Both the position numbers and the translations under genes were made by a program. Below are positions 35,644 to 45,932 of a DNA stretch of 64,000 nt, one piece after another (position 1 is the stretch's first letter; each line of letters opens with the position of its first letter). The notes under the pieces are model-generated. The model had not been told where the DNA came from and did no database searches. It saw nothing but the letters and a program-made list of their open reading frames with translations. The DNA is from Shinella sp. PSBB067 (GTDB taxonomy: Bacteria; Pseudomonadota; Alphaproteobacteria; Rhizobiales; Rhizobiaceae): contig NZ_CP069303.1 in NCBI RefSeq assembly GCF_016839145.1, forward strand, positions 3,766,001 through 3,830,000. Reading direction: 5' to 3'.

Positions 35644-35682
35644 AAAAAAGAGGCGGCGCGCCTGTGTCAAGCGTGCCGCCTC
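35644..35682 (-). terminator. Intrinsic terminator of ahcY
   Basis: Read on the minus strand, an 8-bp stem (GAGGCGGC with GCCGCCTC) extended by a few inner pairs is followed by TTTTTT. It lies 28 bp beyond the ahcY stop. The rest of the 293-bp gap up to divL (35418-35710) holds only the divL leader; I see no gene there. Confidence 0.85.
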
Positions 35683-35710
35683 TAGATGTTGTGGATAATC
35701 CGGGTAAGGA

Positions 35711-37111
35711 TCAGTACCTGTAGTGTTCGGCCTTGAACGGACCCTGCGGCGTCACGCCGATATAGCCGGCCTGCTCCTCCGAGAGTTCCGTAAGGCGCGC
35801 GCCGAGCTTGGAGAGGTGCAGGCGGGCCACCTTCTCGTCGAGCTGCTTGGGCAGGACATAGACTTCGTTCTTGTAGGCTTCGCCCTTCGTGTAGAGCTCG
35901 ATCTGGGCCAGGACCTGGTTCGAGAACGAGGCGGACATGACGAAGGACGGGTGGCCGGTCGCGTTGCCGAGGTTGAGCAGGCGGCCTTCCGAGAGCAGGA
36001 TCATGCGGTTGCCCTTCGGGAACTCGATCATGTCGACCTGCGGCTTGATGTTCGTCCACTTGAAATTGCGCAGCGCAGCGACCTGGATCTCGTTGTCGAA
36101 GTGGCCGATATTGCCGACGATCGCCATGTCCTTCATCTCGCGCATGTGCTCGATGCGGATGACGTCCTTGTTGCCGGTCGTGGTGATGAAGATGTCGGCG
36201 CTGGAGACGACGTCTTCGAGCTGCACCACTTCAAAGCCGTCCATGGCCGCCTGGAGCGCGCAGATCGGGTCGATTTCCGTGACCTTGACGCGGGCGCCGG
36301 CGCCGCGCAGCGATGCCGCCGAGCCCTTGCCGACGTCGCCGTAGCCGCAGACGACGGCGACTTTGCCGGCCATCATCACGTCGGTGCCGCGGCGGATGCC
36401 GTCGACCAGCGATTCCTTGCAGCCGTACTTGTTGTCGAACTTCGACTTGGTGACGCTGTCGTTGACGTTGATCGCCGGGAAGGGCAGCAGGCCCTTCTGC
36501 TGGAGCTGGTAGAGACGGTTGACGCCGGTGGTCGTCTCTTCCGTCACGCCCTTGATGGCGTCGCGCTGCTTCGTGAACCAGCCCGGGGAGGCGGCAAGGC
36601 GCTTCCTGATCTGCGCGAAGAGGATCTCCTCTTCTTCAGAGCCGGGGTTGACCAGCACGTTCTCGCCGGCTTCGGCGCGCGCGCCGAGCAGGATGTACAT
36701 GGTGGCGTCGCCGCCGTCGTCGAGGATCATGTTGGAAAGGCCGCCGTCGGCCCACTGGAAGATCTTGTCGGTATACTGCCAGTATTCCGTCAGGCTCTCG
36801 CCCTTCACGGCATAGACCGGGATGCCGGCGGCGGCGATGGCGGCGGCGGCGTGGTCCTGCGTGGAGAAGATGTTGCACGAGGCCCAGCGCACGTCCGCGC
36901 CGAGCGCGACCAGCGTCTCGATGAGCACGGCGGTCTGGATGGTCATGTGCAGCGAGCCGGTGATGCGTGCGCCCTTCAGCGGCTTGGATGCGCCGAACTC
37001 CTCGCGGCAGGCCATCAGGCCCGGCATTTCGGTCTCGGCGATCTGAATTTCCTTGCGGCCGAAATCGGCAAGCGCGATATCGGCGACGTGGTAGTCCTGC
37101 GTGGTGGTCAT
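35711..37111 (-). CDS. ahcY: Adenosylhomocysteinase
   Basis: A 466-residue S-adenosylhomocysteine hydrolase, which splits SAH into adenosine and homocysteine in the methyl cycle. The signatures are [16 protein letters not shown] near residue 52, [15 protein letters not shown] near 80, [17 protein letters not shown] near 225, the NAD-binding [15 protein letters not shown] near 264, and the C-terminal tail ending EHYRY. It is the long form with the insertion usual in proteobacteria. GGAGACCCC precedes the ATG. A 22-bp perfect palindrome lies about 127 bp upstream and a strong terminator lies downstream, so it has its own transcript. Confidence 0.98.
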   Translation of the reverse strand: MTTTQDYHVADIALADFGRKEIQIAETEMPGLMACREEFGASKPLKGARITGSLHMTIQTAVLIETLVALGADVRWASCNIFSTQDHAAAAIAAAGIPVYAVKGESLTEYWQYTDKIFQWADGGLSNMILDDGGDATMYILLGARAEAGENVLVNPGSEEEEILFAQIRKRLAASPGWFTKQRDAIKGVTEETTTGVNRLYQLQQKGLLPFPAINVNDSVTKSKFDNKYGCKESLVDGIRRGTDVMMAGKVAVVCGYGDVGKGSAASLRGAGARVKVTEIDPICALQAAMDGFEVVQLEDVVSSADIFITTTGNKDVIRIEHMREMKDMAIVGNIGHFDNEIQVAALRNFKWTNIKPQVDMIEFPKGNRMILLSEGRLLNLGNATGHPSFVMSASFSNQVLAQIELYTKGEAYKNEVYVLPKQLDEKVARLHLSKLGARLTELSEEQAGYIGVTPQGPFKAEHYRY

Positions 37112-37237
37112 GGGGTCTCCGGCCTTCTGTGCAATTCCGGCAAAGGTCTGTTGGTTTTTGCGTCCGGGATTGCGGAAAACGAAAAGGGTCTATGGTGGAT
37201 GGCGCTTCCTATCAGGAAACGCCCGCCGGAGCAACAC

Positions 37238-37259
37238 GATATAAAGAAGTCTTTATATC
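37238..37259. promoter_or_regulatory. 22-bp perfect palindrome upstream of ahcY
   Basis: GATATAAAGA and TCTTTATATC are perfect inverted repeats with an AG spacer. The site lies in the 165-bp gap between ptsH and ahcY, about 127 bp from the ahcY start. Between it and ahcY is a short hairpin (GCGTTTCC with GGAAGCGC on the minus strand). The palindrome is a likely operator; ArsR-type SahR regulators of the SAM cycle are the first candidates, by function of the downstream gene. Confidence 0.65.
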
Positions 37260-37276
37260 CCTGACCTGACCTGGGT

Positions 37277-37549
37277 TCACATCTCCTCGCCGAAGCGGTC
37301 GGCGATGAGGGTGTCGAGCGCGTGGAGCACCTCGCGCGCCTGGGCCCCCGTGGCGGTGACGAGCACGCTGCAGCCGGGGCTGGCGGCCAGCATCATCAGG
37401 CCCATGATCGACGTGCCGCCCACCGTCATGCCGTCCTTGGAGACGGTCACTTCCGCATCGTAGCTGTCGACGGTCTGGACGAACTTGGCCGAGGCGCGGG
37501 CGTGCAGGCCACGCTTGTTGATGATGAGGAGCTCTTTCGAGACGGTCAT
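37277..37549 (-). CDS. ptsH: HPr-family phosphocarrier protein
   Basis: A 90-residue HPr. His16 in KRGLHARAS is the PEP-dependent phosphorylation site. Ser47 in GGTSIMGLMML matches the regulatory serine phosphorylated by HPr kinase. It lies 15 bp after the EIIA gene and near hprK, so all three parts of an incomplete regulatory PTS are together. No sugar-transporting EIIB/EIIC gene is in the window, which fits the regulatory PTS of alphaproteobacteria. Confidence 0.95.
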   Translation of the reverse strand: MTVSKELLIINKRGLHARASAKFVQTVDSYDAEVTVSKDGMTVGGTSIMGLMMLAASPGCSVLVTATGAQAREVLHALDTLIADRFGEEM

Positions 37550-37564
37550 GGGCGGCGGGAAACC

Positions 37565-37966
37565 TTACTTGCCGCTCAGCACGCGGCTTGCCACGTTGAT
37601 ATATTTGCGGCCGGCCTCCGACGCGTCGATCAGCGCCTTTTCCATGTTGTTCTCGCCGCGGATGCCGGCGAGCTTGATCAGCATGGGCAGGTTGACGCCG
37701 GCGATTACCTCGATGCCCTCGCCGCTCATCACGGAGATCGCAAGGTTCGACGGCGTGCCGCCGAACATGTCGGTAAGGATGATCACGCCATGGCCCTGGT
37801 CGGCCCTGTTGACCGCCTCCAGGATGTCCTGGCGGCGTTGGTCCATGTCGTCCTCGGGGCCGATGCAAACGGTCTCGATCGCCTTTTGCGGACCGACGAC
37901 GTGTTCGAGGGCGTGCCGGAATTCCTCCGCCAGCTTGCCATGGGTGACAAGCACCAGTCCGATCAT
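37565..37966 (-). CDS. manX: Mannose-type PTS EIIA protein
   Basis: A 133-residue EIIA of the mannose family. His9 in LVLVTHGKLAEEF is the phosphorylation site; TDMFGGTPSNLA near residue 70 is the family signature. I chose ATG 37966 because it starts the fold directly and has GGAG 10 bp upstream; an in-frame start five codons earlier is less likely. No EIIB or EIIC partner is present, so a regulatory role, as in other Rhizobiales, is probable. Confidence 0.92.
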   Translation of the reverse strand: MIGLVLVTHGKLAEEFRHALEHVVGPQKAIETVCIGPEDDMDQRRQDILEAVNRADQGHGVIILTDMFGGTPSNLAISVMSGEGIEVIAGVNLPMLIKLAGIRGENNMEKALIDASEAGRKYINVASRVLSGK

Positions 37967-38116
37967 AAGCAGTCGCTCCACTTTCCCGACATAACGGACG
38001 GCCCATTACCGCAACGCAGCAATTCCGTCCACCGCTGGGCTGGCCATCATGTCAATGAAAAGCCCAAGTGCAAGCCCTAAATGCCCGTTTTTGCGTTTTG
38101 CGGGGGCTTTTTGCGG

Positions 38117-38572
38117 TCACTTCCGGAGGATTTCCGGGTGAAGCGTGGCCAATACCGAGAATGCGGTGCAGCCGGCAAGAAGCGGCAGCCGCGTCAGCGG
38201 CAGGAAATGCCCGGGAAGGATTTCCGCCGTTTCCCCTTCCGGCGGCACACGCTCGGCAAAGGGCGGCGCGATGGGCCGCACGGCCCGGTGCAGCACGGCC
38301 TCGCCGGCCGTCTCCATCCTGACGATCCCCGCACCGCGCACCTCGATCAGCCCGGCGATGCTGGCGGGCGCACGCGCGAGAAGCAGGCCGTCGTCCTCGC
38401 GGACAAGCACCTGGTCGTCGCTGACGAGTGCGGCGGGCAGCCCCCGCCCGCGGGCCTCGTGGAGGCACTGGAGGGCGGCCGCGCTCTTGCCCGTGCCGGA
38501 GGGGCCGACGAAGAGCAGCCCCGTCGCGCCGATCACGATGGCCGTTGCGTGCACGTTGGCCGCGCCGCTCAT
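38117..38572 (-). CDS. hprK: HPr kinase/phosphorylase, short alphaproteobacterial form
   Basis: A 151-residue protein with P-loop FVGPSGTGKSAAA near residue 24 and the family segment IEVRGAGIVRM near residue 78. It lacks the N-terminal domain of Gram-positive HprK (about 310 residues), as is normal in alphaproteobacteria. It phosphorylates and dephosphorylates HPr at the regulatory serine, here Ser47 of the nearby HPr. Its ATG overlaps the chvG stop by 4 bp, so it is translationally coupled to the sensor kinase. Confidence 0.92.
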   Translation of the reverse strand: MSGAANVHATAIVIGATGLLFVGPSGTGKSAAALQCLHEARGRGLPAALVSDDQVLVREDDGLLLARAPASIAGLIEVRGAGIVRMETAGEAVLHRAVRPIAPPFAERVPPEGETAEILPGHFLPLTRLPLLAGCTAFSVLATLHPEILRK

Positions 38573-40353
38573 TTGTGCGGGCCGGCGGGCAGCGAGAGGG
38601 TGAAGCGGGCGCCGAGCACGTTGCCGGTCGCCTTGTCGATGATGTTGTCGGCCCTCAGCGTGCCGCCATGCGCTTCGGCGATCTGGCGCGAGATGGACAG
38701 GCCCAGGCCGGAATTCTGGCCGAAGCCCTCGCTTGCCGGACGGTCCGTGTAGAAGCGTTCGAAGATGCGGTCGATGTCTTCGGCCTGGATGCCGGGGCCG
38801 TTGTCCTCGACCTGGACGATGCAGCGGTCGCCCCGCCCGCGCGACAGCCGCACGACGATGCGCCCGCCCGGCTCCGGCACGAAGGAGCGGGCATTCTCGA
38901 TGAGGTTGGTGACGATCTGGCCGATGCGCAATTCGTAGCCGCTGATCTCGAACCGGGTCTTCGGATTGTCCTTCCGGTCGACGACGAAATCGAGGGTGAC
39001 CGGTTTCTTGCGGGTGTTGACCTGGCGGGAAATGTCGATGAGCTCGCCGAGCAGCTTTTCGAGGTCCACGGTGCGCGCGTCGCTGCGGGCAAGCTCCGCG
39101 TCGAGCCGCGAGGCATCGGAAATGTCGCTGATCAAGCGGTCGAGGCGGCGCACGTCGTGCTGGATGATGTCAAGCAGGCGCTTCTTGGAATCATCCGTGC
39201 GGGCGAGCGGCAGGGTTTCCACGGCGCTGCGCAGGGAGGTCAGCGGGTTCTTCAGCTCGTGGCTGACATCGGCGGCGAAGCTTTCGATCGCGTCGATCCG
39301 GTCGTAGAGCGCCGTCGTCATCTGGCGCAGCGCGATGGAAAGATTGCCGATCTCGTCCTGGCGCACCGAGAAGTCGGGGATTTCCTCGCGCTCCTTGGCC
39401 CCGCGCCGGACACGGATCGCCGCCGCGGAAAGCCGGCGCAGCGGATTGGCGATGGTGCTGGAAAGAAGCAGCGACAGGGCGATGTTGACGAGGCCCGCCA
39501 CGCCGGCGACGCGCATGATGGCAAGGCGCTCGGCATGGACGATCTTGTCGATGTCGCCGGCCTGGGTCGACAGCAGCAGCACGCCGAGCACGGCGCGGAA
39601 GCGCTGCACGGGCACGGCGACCGAGACGATCAGCTCGCCCTTGTCGTTGACCCGCACGACGGCGCCGCGCACGCCCGTCAGCGCATTCATCACCTCGGGA
39701 TAGATCGAGCCGTCGCCGCCGGGCGCTTCCTTGTATTGCGGCAGGTTGCTCGGCTGCAGGATACGGTTGAACCAGACGTTGAGCTGGTCGAGCAGGCTCG
39801 GGCTTTCCGGCTCGACGGGCGGCAGGTCGAAGCGCAGCACCTGGCCCTGCGTATAGAGATGGCGCGAATCGAGCAGCAGGTTGGCGTCGGTATCGTAGAT
39901 GCGGGCGCGGGTTCGGGTCGGCGAGATCAGCCGCCTCAGGACGGGGGCGATGCGTTCCGGATTGATCGGGAATTCGAGGTCCTCGTCGTTCGGCAGCGGC
40001 GTGATGCTCTGGCCGGCCTGCAGCTCCAGCAGCTTTTCCGGGTCGATGGTGATCGAGTTGGTGTCGACCGAGGCCGAGGCGGAGATCGCCCCGGCGATGA
40101 TCTCGCCCTGGGTCAGCAGGCTCTCGACGCGGGCGTCGATCAGGCCCTCGCGGAACTGGTTGAGGTAAAGGATGCCCGCGACGAGCACGACCAGCGCGAC
40201 GAGGTTGAAGAAGAGGATGCGGCGCGTCAGGCTGGAGAAGACGGCGTTGCCGAAGATGCGGCGGGCGAGCGTGAAGGGATGGGTCCAGCGGCGGCGCAGC
40301 GGGCGCCGGCCCTCGGCTTCCTCTCCATCCCTTTCCAGCACCGTCTGCGACAA
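38569..40353 (-). CDS. chvG: Sensor histidine kinase ChvG (ExoS)
   Basis: A 594-residue membrane sensor kinase. A transmembrane segment near 46-64 and a second near 274-296 enclose a large periplasmic domain. A HAMP-like region follows, then the H-box FAADVSHELKNPLTS (His365), the N-box LIENARSFVPEPG, and G boxes DNGPGIQ and GLGLSISRQ. It is the partner of ChvI; the pair responds to acidity and host signals and controls exopolysaccharide, motility and virulence or symbiosis genes in Rhizobiaceae. The periplasmic repressor ExoR is not in this window. Confidence 0.95.
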   Translation of the reverse strand: MSQTVLERDGEEAEGRRPLRRRWTHPFTLARRIFGNAVFSSLTRRILFFNLVALVVLVAGILYLNQFREGLIDARVESLLTQGEIIAGAISASASVDTNSITIDPEKLLELQAGQSITPLPNDEDLEFPINPERIAPVLRRLISPTRTRARIYDTDANLLLDSRHLYTQGQVLRFDLPPVEPESPSLLDQLNVWFNRILQPSNLPQYKEAPGGDGSIYPEVMNALTGVRGAVVRVNDKGELIVSVAVPVQRFRAVLGVLLLSTQAGDIDKIVHAERLAIMRVAGVAGLVNIALSLLLSSTIANPLRRLSAAAIRVRRGAKEREEIPDFSVRQDEIGNLSIALRQMTTALYDRIDAIESFAADVSHELKNPLTSLRSAVETLPLARTDDSKKRLLDIIQHDVRRLDRLISDISDASRLDAELARSDARTVDLEKLLGELIDISRQVNTRKKPVTLDFVVDRKDNPKTRFEISGYELRIGQIVTNLIENARSFVPEPGGRIVVRLSRGRGDRCIVQVEDNGPGIQAEDIDRIFERFYTDRPASEGFGQNSGLGLSISRQIAEAHGGTLRADNIIDKATGNVLGARFTLSLPAGPHK

Positions 40354-40490
40354 GCAGGCTCATCCTTTCGGGCAGTCCGGCGGGCGCGGAACGGCCGCCT
40401 GCGGAACTGCGTCACGATATATGCGGCGAGCATACGCCGTCGACCGCGGAATGCCATCGCAGCCGCGGTCGATGCAAGAGAATTCGCGCC

Positions 40491-41243
40491 TCAGGCGGTT
40501 TCGCGGAAGCGGTAGCCGACGCCGTAGAGCGTTTCGATCATGTCGAAATCGGTGTCGACCATCTTGAACTTCTTGCGCAGCCGCTTGATGTGGCTGTCGA
40601 TCGTGCGGTCGTCGACATAGACCTGCTCGTCATAGGCGGCGTCCATCAGCGAATCGCGGCTCTTCACGACGCCGGGGCGCTGGGCCAGCGAATGCAGGAT
40701 GAGGAATTCGGTCACGGTCAGCGTCACCGGCTCGCCCTTCCAGGTGCAGGTGTGACGCTCCTGGTCCATGACGAGCTGGCCGCGCTCCAGCGAGCGGGCC
40801 GCGATCTCGCCGGCCTTTGCCGCGCCGCCGGCGGTGCCCGCCGAGGCGGCTGCCTCGCGGCTGGAGGCCCGGCGCAGGATCGCCTTGACGCGCTCGACGA
40901 GCAGGCGCTGCGAGAACGGCTTGGTGATGAAGTCGTCGGCGCCCATCTTGAGGCCGAACAGCTCGTCGATCTCCTCGTCCTTGGAGGTGAGGAAGATGAC
41001 GGGAATGTCGGACTTCTGGCGCAGGCGCCGCAGGAGCTCCATGCCGTCCATGCGCGGCATCTTGATGTCGAAGATCGCAAGATGCGGCGGGCGGGCGAGG
41101 AGGCCGTCGAGGGCGGACGCGCCGTCCGTATAGGTCTCGACCTTGTAGCCTTCCGCCTCCAGGGCGATCGACACGGATGTGAGGATATTCCGGTCGTCGT
41201 CGACGAGTGCGATCGTTTGCATCCTGCTAGTCTCCATATTCAT
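40491..41243 (-). CDS. chvI: Response regulator ChvI
   Basis: A 250-residue OmpR-type regulator. The receiver has the acidic pocket LVDDD, the phospho-acceptor Asp59 in [11 protein letters not shown] (Asp52 if counted from the internal Met) and the Lys in FITKPFS. The C-terminal winged helix contains [17 protein letters not shown] and ends [14 protein letters not shown]. Known ChvI proteins start [10 protein letters not shown], which would place the start at 41222; the ATG at 41243 has a better GGGAAGG site, so seven extra residues are possible. It is divergent from pckA across a 294-bp AT-rich gap. Confidence 0.96.
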   Translation of the reverse strand: MNMETSRMQTIALVDDDRNILTSVSIALEAEGYKVETYTDGASALDGLLARPPHLAIFDIKMPRMDGMELLRRLRQKSDIPVIFLTSKDEEIDELFGLKMGADDFITKPFSQRLLVERVKAILRRASSREAAASAGTAGGAAKAGEIAARSLERGQLVMDQERHTCTWKGEPVTLTVTEFLILHSLAQRPGVVKSRDSLMDAAYDEQVYVDDRTIDSHIKRLRKKFKMVDTDFDMIETLYGVGYRFRETA

Positions 41244-41371
41244 GGGCGCCTTCCCGACCTCGGATCCGAGTTCCTGTCCTGGATGAAAGAAGCGCTTCCT
41301 TGAGGATAAAGGTGGAACAAATTGTGGCGAAGATAAAGGGTGCTGTTTCCGGCATGCTTTTCCAGGCTGTT

Positions 41372-41426
41372 TTTAAATCGATTATTCAAACGATTAAAAA
41401 AGTAAGACAAATATTTAAATCGATTA
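41372..41426. repeat. Direct repeats in the AT-rich chvI-pckA gap
   Basis: TTTAAATCGATTA occurs at 41372-41384 and again at 41414-41426, exactly 42 bp apart, about four helical turns. A third CGATTA core lies between them at 41391-41396. The surrounding 41330-41480 region is far richer in A and T than the rest of the window. It is a probable regulator-binding region for pckA, chvI or both. Confidence 0.55.
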
Positions 41427-41537
41427 ATTATTTGATATTATTGCCTAATTTCGATTCTCCTCTTGTTTTTATGACAATCGCGGATTAGCGTCCGCGGAAA
41501 TTCACCTGGCTCGTCGTCCACGGAGGAAATCTGGACC

Positions 41538-43148
<1,611 letters not shown>

Positions 43149-43170
43149 TGTTTCGGCAATGATTCACGTG

Positions 43171-43199
43171 AAACCCGGCCCGCAAGGCCGGGTTTTTCG
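43171..43199 (+). terminator. Intrinsic terminator of pckA
   Basis: A 10-bp stem (AAACCCGGCC, loop CGCAA, GGCCGGGTTT) runs into TT and CG, giving a five-T run at 43193-43197. It lies 22 bp after the pckA stop. Confidence 0.87.
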
Positions 43200-43261
43200 T
43201 TTCCGCAAACGGCTTCCCGTTTGGCTGCCTGCCCGCTACAACGGCCTGGAAAGGAACATCC

Positions 43262-43696
43262 ATGGCCAGCGACCCCCTCTATATCAACGGCGCGATCACG
43301 ATCGCCGGCTGGGAACTGACCGAGCAATTCGTGCTGGCCGGCGGACCGGGCGGGCAGAACGTCAACAAGGTCTCGACCGCGGTGCAGCTCTTCTTCGACC
43401 TGCGCAACTCGCCCTCGCTCAGCGAGCGCATCAAGGCGAATGCCGAGAAGCTGGCCGGCCGCAAGGTCTCCAAGGATGGCGTGCTGATGATCGAGGCGAA
43501 CCGCTTCCGCAGCCAGGAGCGCAACCGGGAGGATGCGCGCGAACGGTTGAAGGAACTGATCCTCAAGGCCGCCGAGCCGCCCCCGCCGCCGCGCCGCAAG
43601 ACGAAGCCGACGAAGGGCTCGGTCGAACGCCGGCTCAAGGCGAAGTCGGGCCGATCGGACGTGAAACGCATGCGGGCCAAGCCCTCGGGCGAATGA
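43262..43696 (+). CDS. arfB: Alternative ribosome-rescue factor ArfB
   Basis: A 144-residue peptidyl-tRNA hydrolase of the ArfB/YaeJ family. The catalytic GGQ is at residues 30-32 in AGGPGGQNVNKVSTAV. The C-terminal tail is strongly basic (RRKTKPTKGSVERRLKAKSG) and, in the family, enters the empty mRNA channel of stalled ribosomes. Its short length and lack of codon-recognition domains separate it from PrfA and PrfB. It has its own leader after the pckA terminator, with GGAAAGGAACATCC before the ATG. Confidence 0.93.
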   Translation: MASDPLYINGAITIAGWELTEQFVLAGGPGGQNVNKVSTAVQLFFDLRNSPSLSERIKANAEKLAGRKVSKDGVLMIEANRFRSQERNREDARERLKELILKAAEPPPPPRRKTKPTKGSVERRLKAKSGRSDVKRMRAKPSGE

Positions 43697-43790
43697 TTGC
43701 CGCAACCTGGCCGTTTATGCATGGGAAGCAAACGACCACCTTCCCTTTGTGGCCAAGGTCTGCTTAAGTCGGGAAAAACAGGAGGTAAGC

Positions 43791-44249
43791 ATGGGTCTCT
43801 TCAGCTTTATCAAGAACGCCGGCAAGAAGCTCGGAATCGGCGGCGACGATGACGCGCCCGACGCGGAGGCGGTGAAGAAGGAACTGGAATCGCATGGTCT
43901 CGGCACCGATCAGGTGCAGGTCGAGGTGGTCGACGACAAGGTCGTCCTGAAGGGCAGCGTCGCGGACCAGGCCGTCTTCGAGAAGGCGATCGTCGCCGTC
44001 GGCAACACGCTCGGCGTTTCCAAGGTCGATACCGAGGCGCTCGCCGTGGCGGCCGCTCCGGCCAAGGAGCCGGTCTTCTACACGGTCAAGAAGGGCGACA
44101 ATCTCTGGAAGATCGCCGAATCGCAGTACGGCAAGGGCAAGGGCGCCAAGCACACGGTCATCTTCGACGCCAACCGCCCGATGCTGTCCCACCCGGACAA
44201 GATCTATCCCGGCCAGGTGCTGCGCATCCCGGATCTCGCGGAAGCATGA
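43791..44249 (+). CDS. BON and LysM domain protein (Kbp/YgaU-like)
   Basis: A 152-residue protein. MGLFSFIKNAGKKLG opens the sequence, followed by a BON domain at about residues 25-85 (VEVVDDKVVLKGSV) and a C-terminal LysM domain at about 98-148 (FYTVKKGDNLWKIAESQYG, ending YPGQVLRIP). The architecture matches the potassium-binding protein Kbp/YgaU; no signal peptide is visible. AGGAGGT lies 5 bp before the ATG at 43791. alkB starts 3 bp after the stop, so the two are probably co-transcribed. Confidence 0.9.
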   Translation: MGLFSFIKNAGKKLGIGGDDDAPDAEAVKKELESHGLGTDQVQVEVVDDKVVLKGSVADQAVFEKAIVAVGNTLGVSKVDTEALAVAAAPAKEPVFYTVKKGDNLWKIAESQYGKGKGAKHTVIFDANRPMLSHPDKIYPGQVLRIPDLAEA

Positions 44250-44252
44250 GCC

Positions 44253-44873
44253 ATGCCGGCTGAGCGCGGCCTCGCGCCGGGGCTGCGCTATTTCCCCGAC
44301 CGTTTCGACCGGGCGGCGCAGGAAACGCTCGTTGCCGCCATCCGGCAGGTCGTGGCCGAGGCGCCGCTCTTCGTGCCGCGCATGCCGAAGACTGGAAAAC
44401 CCATGTCGGTCCGCATGACCAATTGTGGACCGCTCGGCTGGGTGACGGACAAGGATCGCGGCTACCGCTACCAGCCGACGCATCCCGAGACCGGCCGTCC
44501 CTGGCCGGCCATTCCGGACATGCTTCTGGACCTGTGGAACGACGTCTCCGGCTTCCGGGAGCCGCCCGAGGCCTGCCTCGTCAATTTCTACGATCCCGAT
44601 GCCAGGATGGGGCTGCACCAGGACCGCGACGAGAGCGAATTTTCCGCGCCGGTCGTCTCGGTGTCCCTCGGGGATCAGTGCCTGTTCCGCGTCGGCGGCG
44701 TTTCCCGCAGCGATCCGACCCGCTCCTTCCGGCTGTCGAGCGGTGACGTCTTCGTCTTCGGCGGCGAAAGCCGGCTGGTGTTCCACGGCGTCGACCGGAT
44801 CTATCCCGGCACCTCGACGCTTCTGAAAAACGCCGGGCGCATCAACCTGACGCTTCGCCGCGTCAATCCGTAG
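44253..44873 (+). CDS. alkB: Alkylated-DNA repair dioxygenase AlkB
   Basis: A 206-residue Fe(II)/2-oxoglutarate dioxygenase that removes methyl groups from 1-methyladenine and 3-methylcytosine. The iron ligands are His122 and Asp124 (LHQDRDE) and His178 (VFHGVDR). The 2-oxoglutarate-binding Arg residues are in RINLTLRRV near the C-terminus. Substrate-pocket residues are in NFYDPDARMG. It follows the LysM gene by 3 bp. Its 3' end converges on coaA, with a short palindromic repeat between them. Confidence 0.94.
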   Translation: MPAERGLAPGLRYFPDRFDRAAQETLVAAIRQVVAEAPLFVPRMPKTGKPMSVRMTNCGPLGWVTDKDRGYRYQPTHPETGRPWPAIPDMLLDLWNDVSGFREPPEACLVNFYDPDARMGLHQDRDESEFSAPVVSVSLGDQCLFRVGGVSRSDPTRSFRLSSGDVFVFGGESRLVFHGVDRIYPGTSTLLKNAGRINLTLRRVNP

Positions 44874-44878
44874 AGAAT

Positions 44879-44914
44879 TTCCAGCAAAAGTGCGAAGCGG
44901 TTTTGCGTTCGGAA
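44879..44914. repeat. Small palindromic repeat between alkB and coaA
   Basis: GCAAAA (44884-44889) pairs with TTTTGC (44901-44906), and flanking TTCC and GGAA also match. The core AAAAGTGCGAAGCGGTTTTG is a sequence I recognise as common in intergenic regions of Rhizobium and Agrobacterium. It lies between two convergent genes and may also help end transcription. Confidence 0.55.
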
Positions 44915-44936
44915 ATGCGGAAATACTTTAGCCGGC

Positions 44937-45932
44937 TTACAGTTTGCGCAGCGCCACCGTCTCGATGAGGTGGTTCCTGCCCTTCTGCAGGATGAGGTCC
45001 GCGCGCGGGCGCGTCGGCAGGATGTTCTGGTGCAGGTTCTTCAGGTTGATGTTGTGCCAGAGGCCCTCGGCGATGGCGAGCGCTGCCGTTTCGCTGATCG
45101 TTGCGTAGCGGTGGAAGTAGGAATCCGGGTTCTGGAACGCCGTTTCGCGCAGGCGCATGAAGCGCTCGACATACCAGGCGTGGATCAGCGTCTCTTCCGC
45201 ATCGATATAGATCGAGAAGTCGAAGAAGTCCGAGACCATCGGCACGATCTTGCCGTCCGCCGGCAGGTTGCGCGACTGCAGCACGTTGATGCCTTCGAAG
45301 ATCAGGATGTCGGGCCGGTCGATGGTCCTGAAGCTGTTCGGCAACACGTCGTAGGTCAGGTGCGAATACATCGGCGCCTTGACGTCCTTCTTGCCGGCCT
45401 TGATCGCCGAAAGGAAGCGCAGCAGGGCGCCGGTGTCGTAGCTCTCCGGAAAGCCCTTGCGGTCCATCATGTTCTCGCGCTGGAGCACGGCGTTCGGATA
45501 GAGGAAGCCGTCGGTCGTCACGAGATCGACTTTGGGGCTCGACGGCCAGCGCGACAGGAGCTCCATCAGGATGCGCGCGGTGGTCGACTTGCCGACCGCG
45601 ACGGACCCGGCAATGCCGATCACGAAGGGCGTCTTGGCCTCGTCGGAAAGGCTGAGGAACTGCTTGCGCTGCTCGAAGAGCATCTGCGAGGATTCGACAT
45701 GGGCCGACAGCAGGCGCGACAGCGAGAGATAGATGCGCCGGACCTCGTCGAGGTCGATCGGGTCGCCGAGGGAGCGCAGGCGCTGGACCTCGTCGGCGGT
45801 CAGCGTCAGCGGCGTATCGGCCCGGAACCGCGCCCATTCCTCCGCCGGGAAGAAACGGTAGGGAGAATAGTCGCGGTTACCGAAATCGTCCGGTATGTCC
45901 GCCTGGTCCTTGTCACGCGCTGCCTGGATCAT
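44937..45932 (-). CDS. coaA: Pantothenate kinase (type I)
   Basis: A 331-residue CoaA, which phosphorylates pantothenate in the first step of coenzyme A synthesis. The P-loop is [11 protein letters not shown] at residues 109-119. Other motifs are [14 protein letters not shown] near residue 137, [11 protein letters not shown] near 155, and the C-terminal [18 protein letters not shown]. The start codon shares its A with the hisE stop (TGATG), so it is the last, translationally coupled gene of the his cluster, an order typical of rhizobia. Confidence 0.97.
   Translation of the reverse strand: MIQAARDKDQADIPDDFGNRDYSPYRFFPAEEWARFRADTPLTLTADEVQRLRSLGDPIDLDEVRRIYLSLSRLLSAHVESSQMLFEQRKQFLSLSDEAKTPFVIGIAGSVAVGKSTTARILMELLSRWPSSPKVDLVTTDGFLYPNAVLQRENMMDRKGFPESYDTGALLRFLSAIKAGKKDVKAPMYSHLTYDVLPNSFRTIDRPDILIFEGINVLQSRNLPADGKIVPMVSDFFDFSIYIDAEETLIHAWYVERFMRLRETAFQNPDSYFHRYATISETAALAIAEGLWHNINLKNLHQNILPTRPRADLILQKGRNHLIETVALRKL

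Noticed and set aside
37112..37276. SAM or SAH riboswitch before ahcY
   Set aside because: Only a short hairpin is visible in the leader. I could not fit the known SAM-II, SAM/SAH or SAH aptamer patterns.
38040..38112. Possible terminator after hprK
   Set aside because: Several G- and C-rich runs are present, but no clean stem with a T tract could be drawn on the minus strand.
41300..41488. A 62-codon frame in the AT-rich chvI-pckA gap
   Set aside because: Low-complexity AT-driven composition, no ribosome binding site, and it lies over the probable regulatory repeats.
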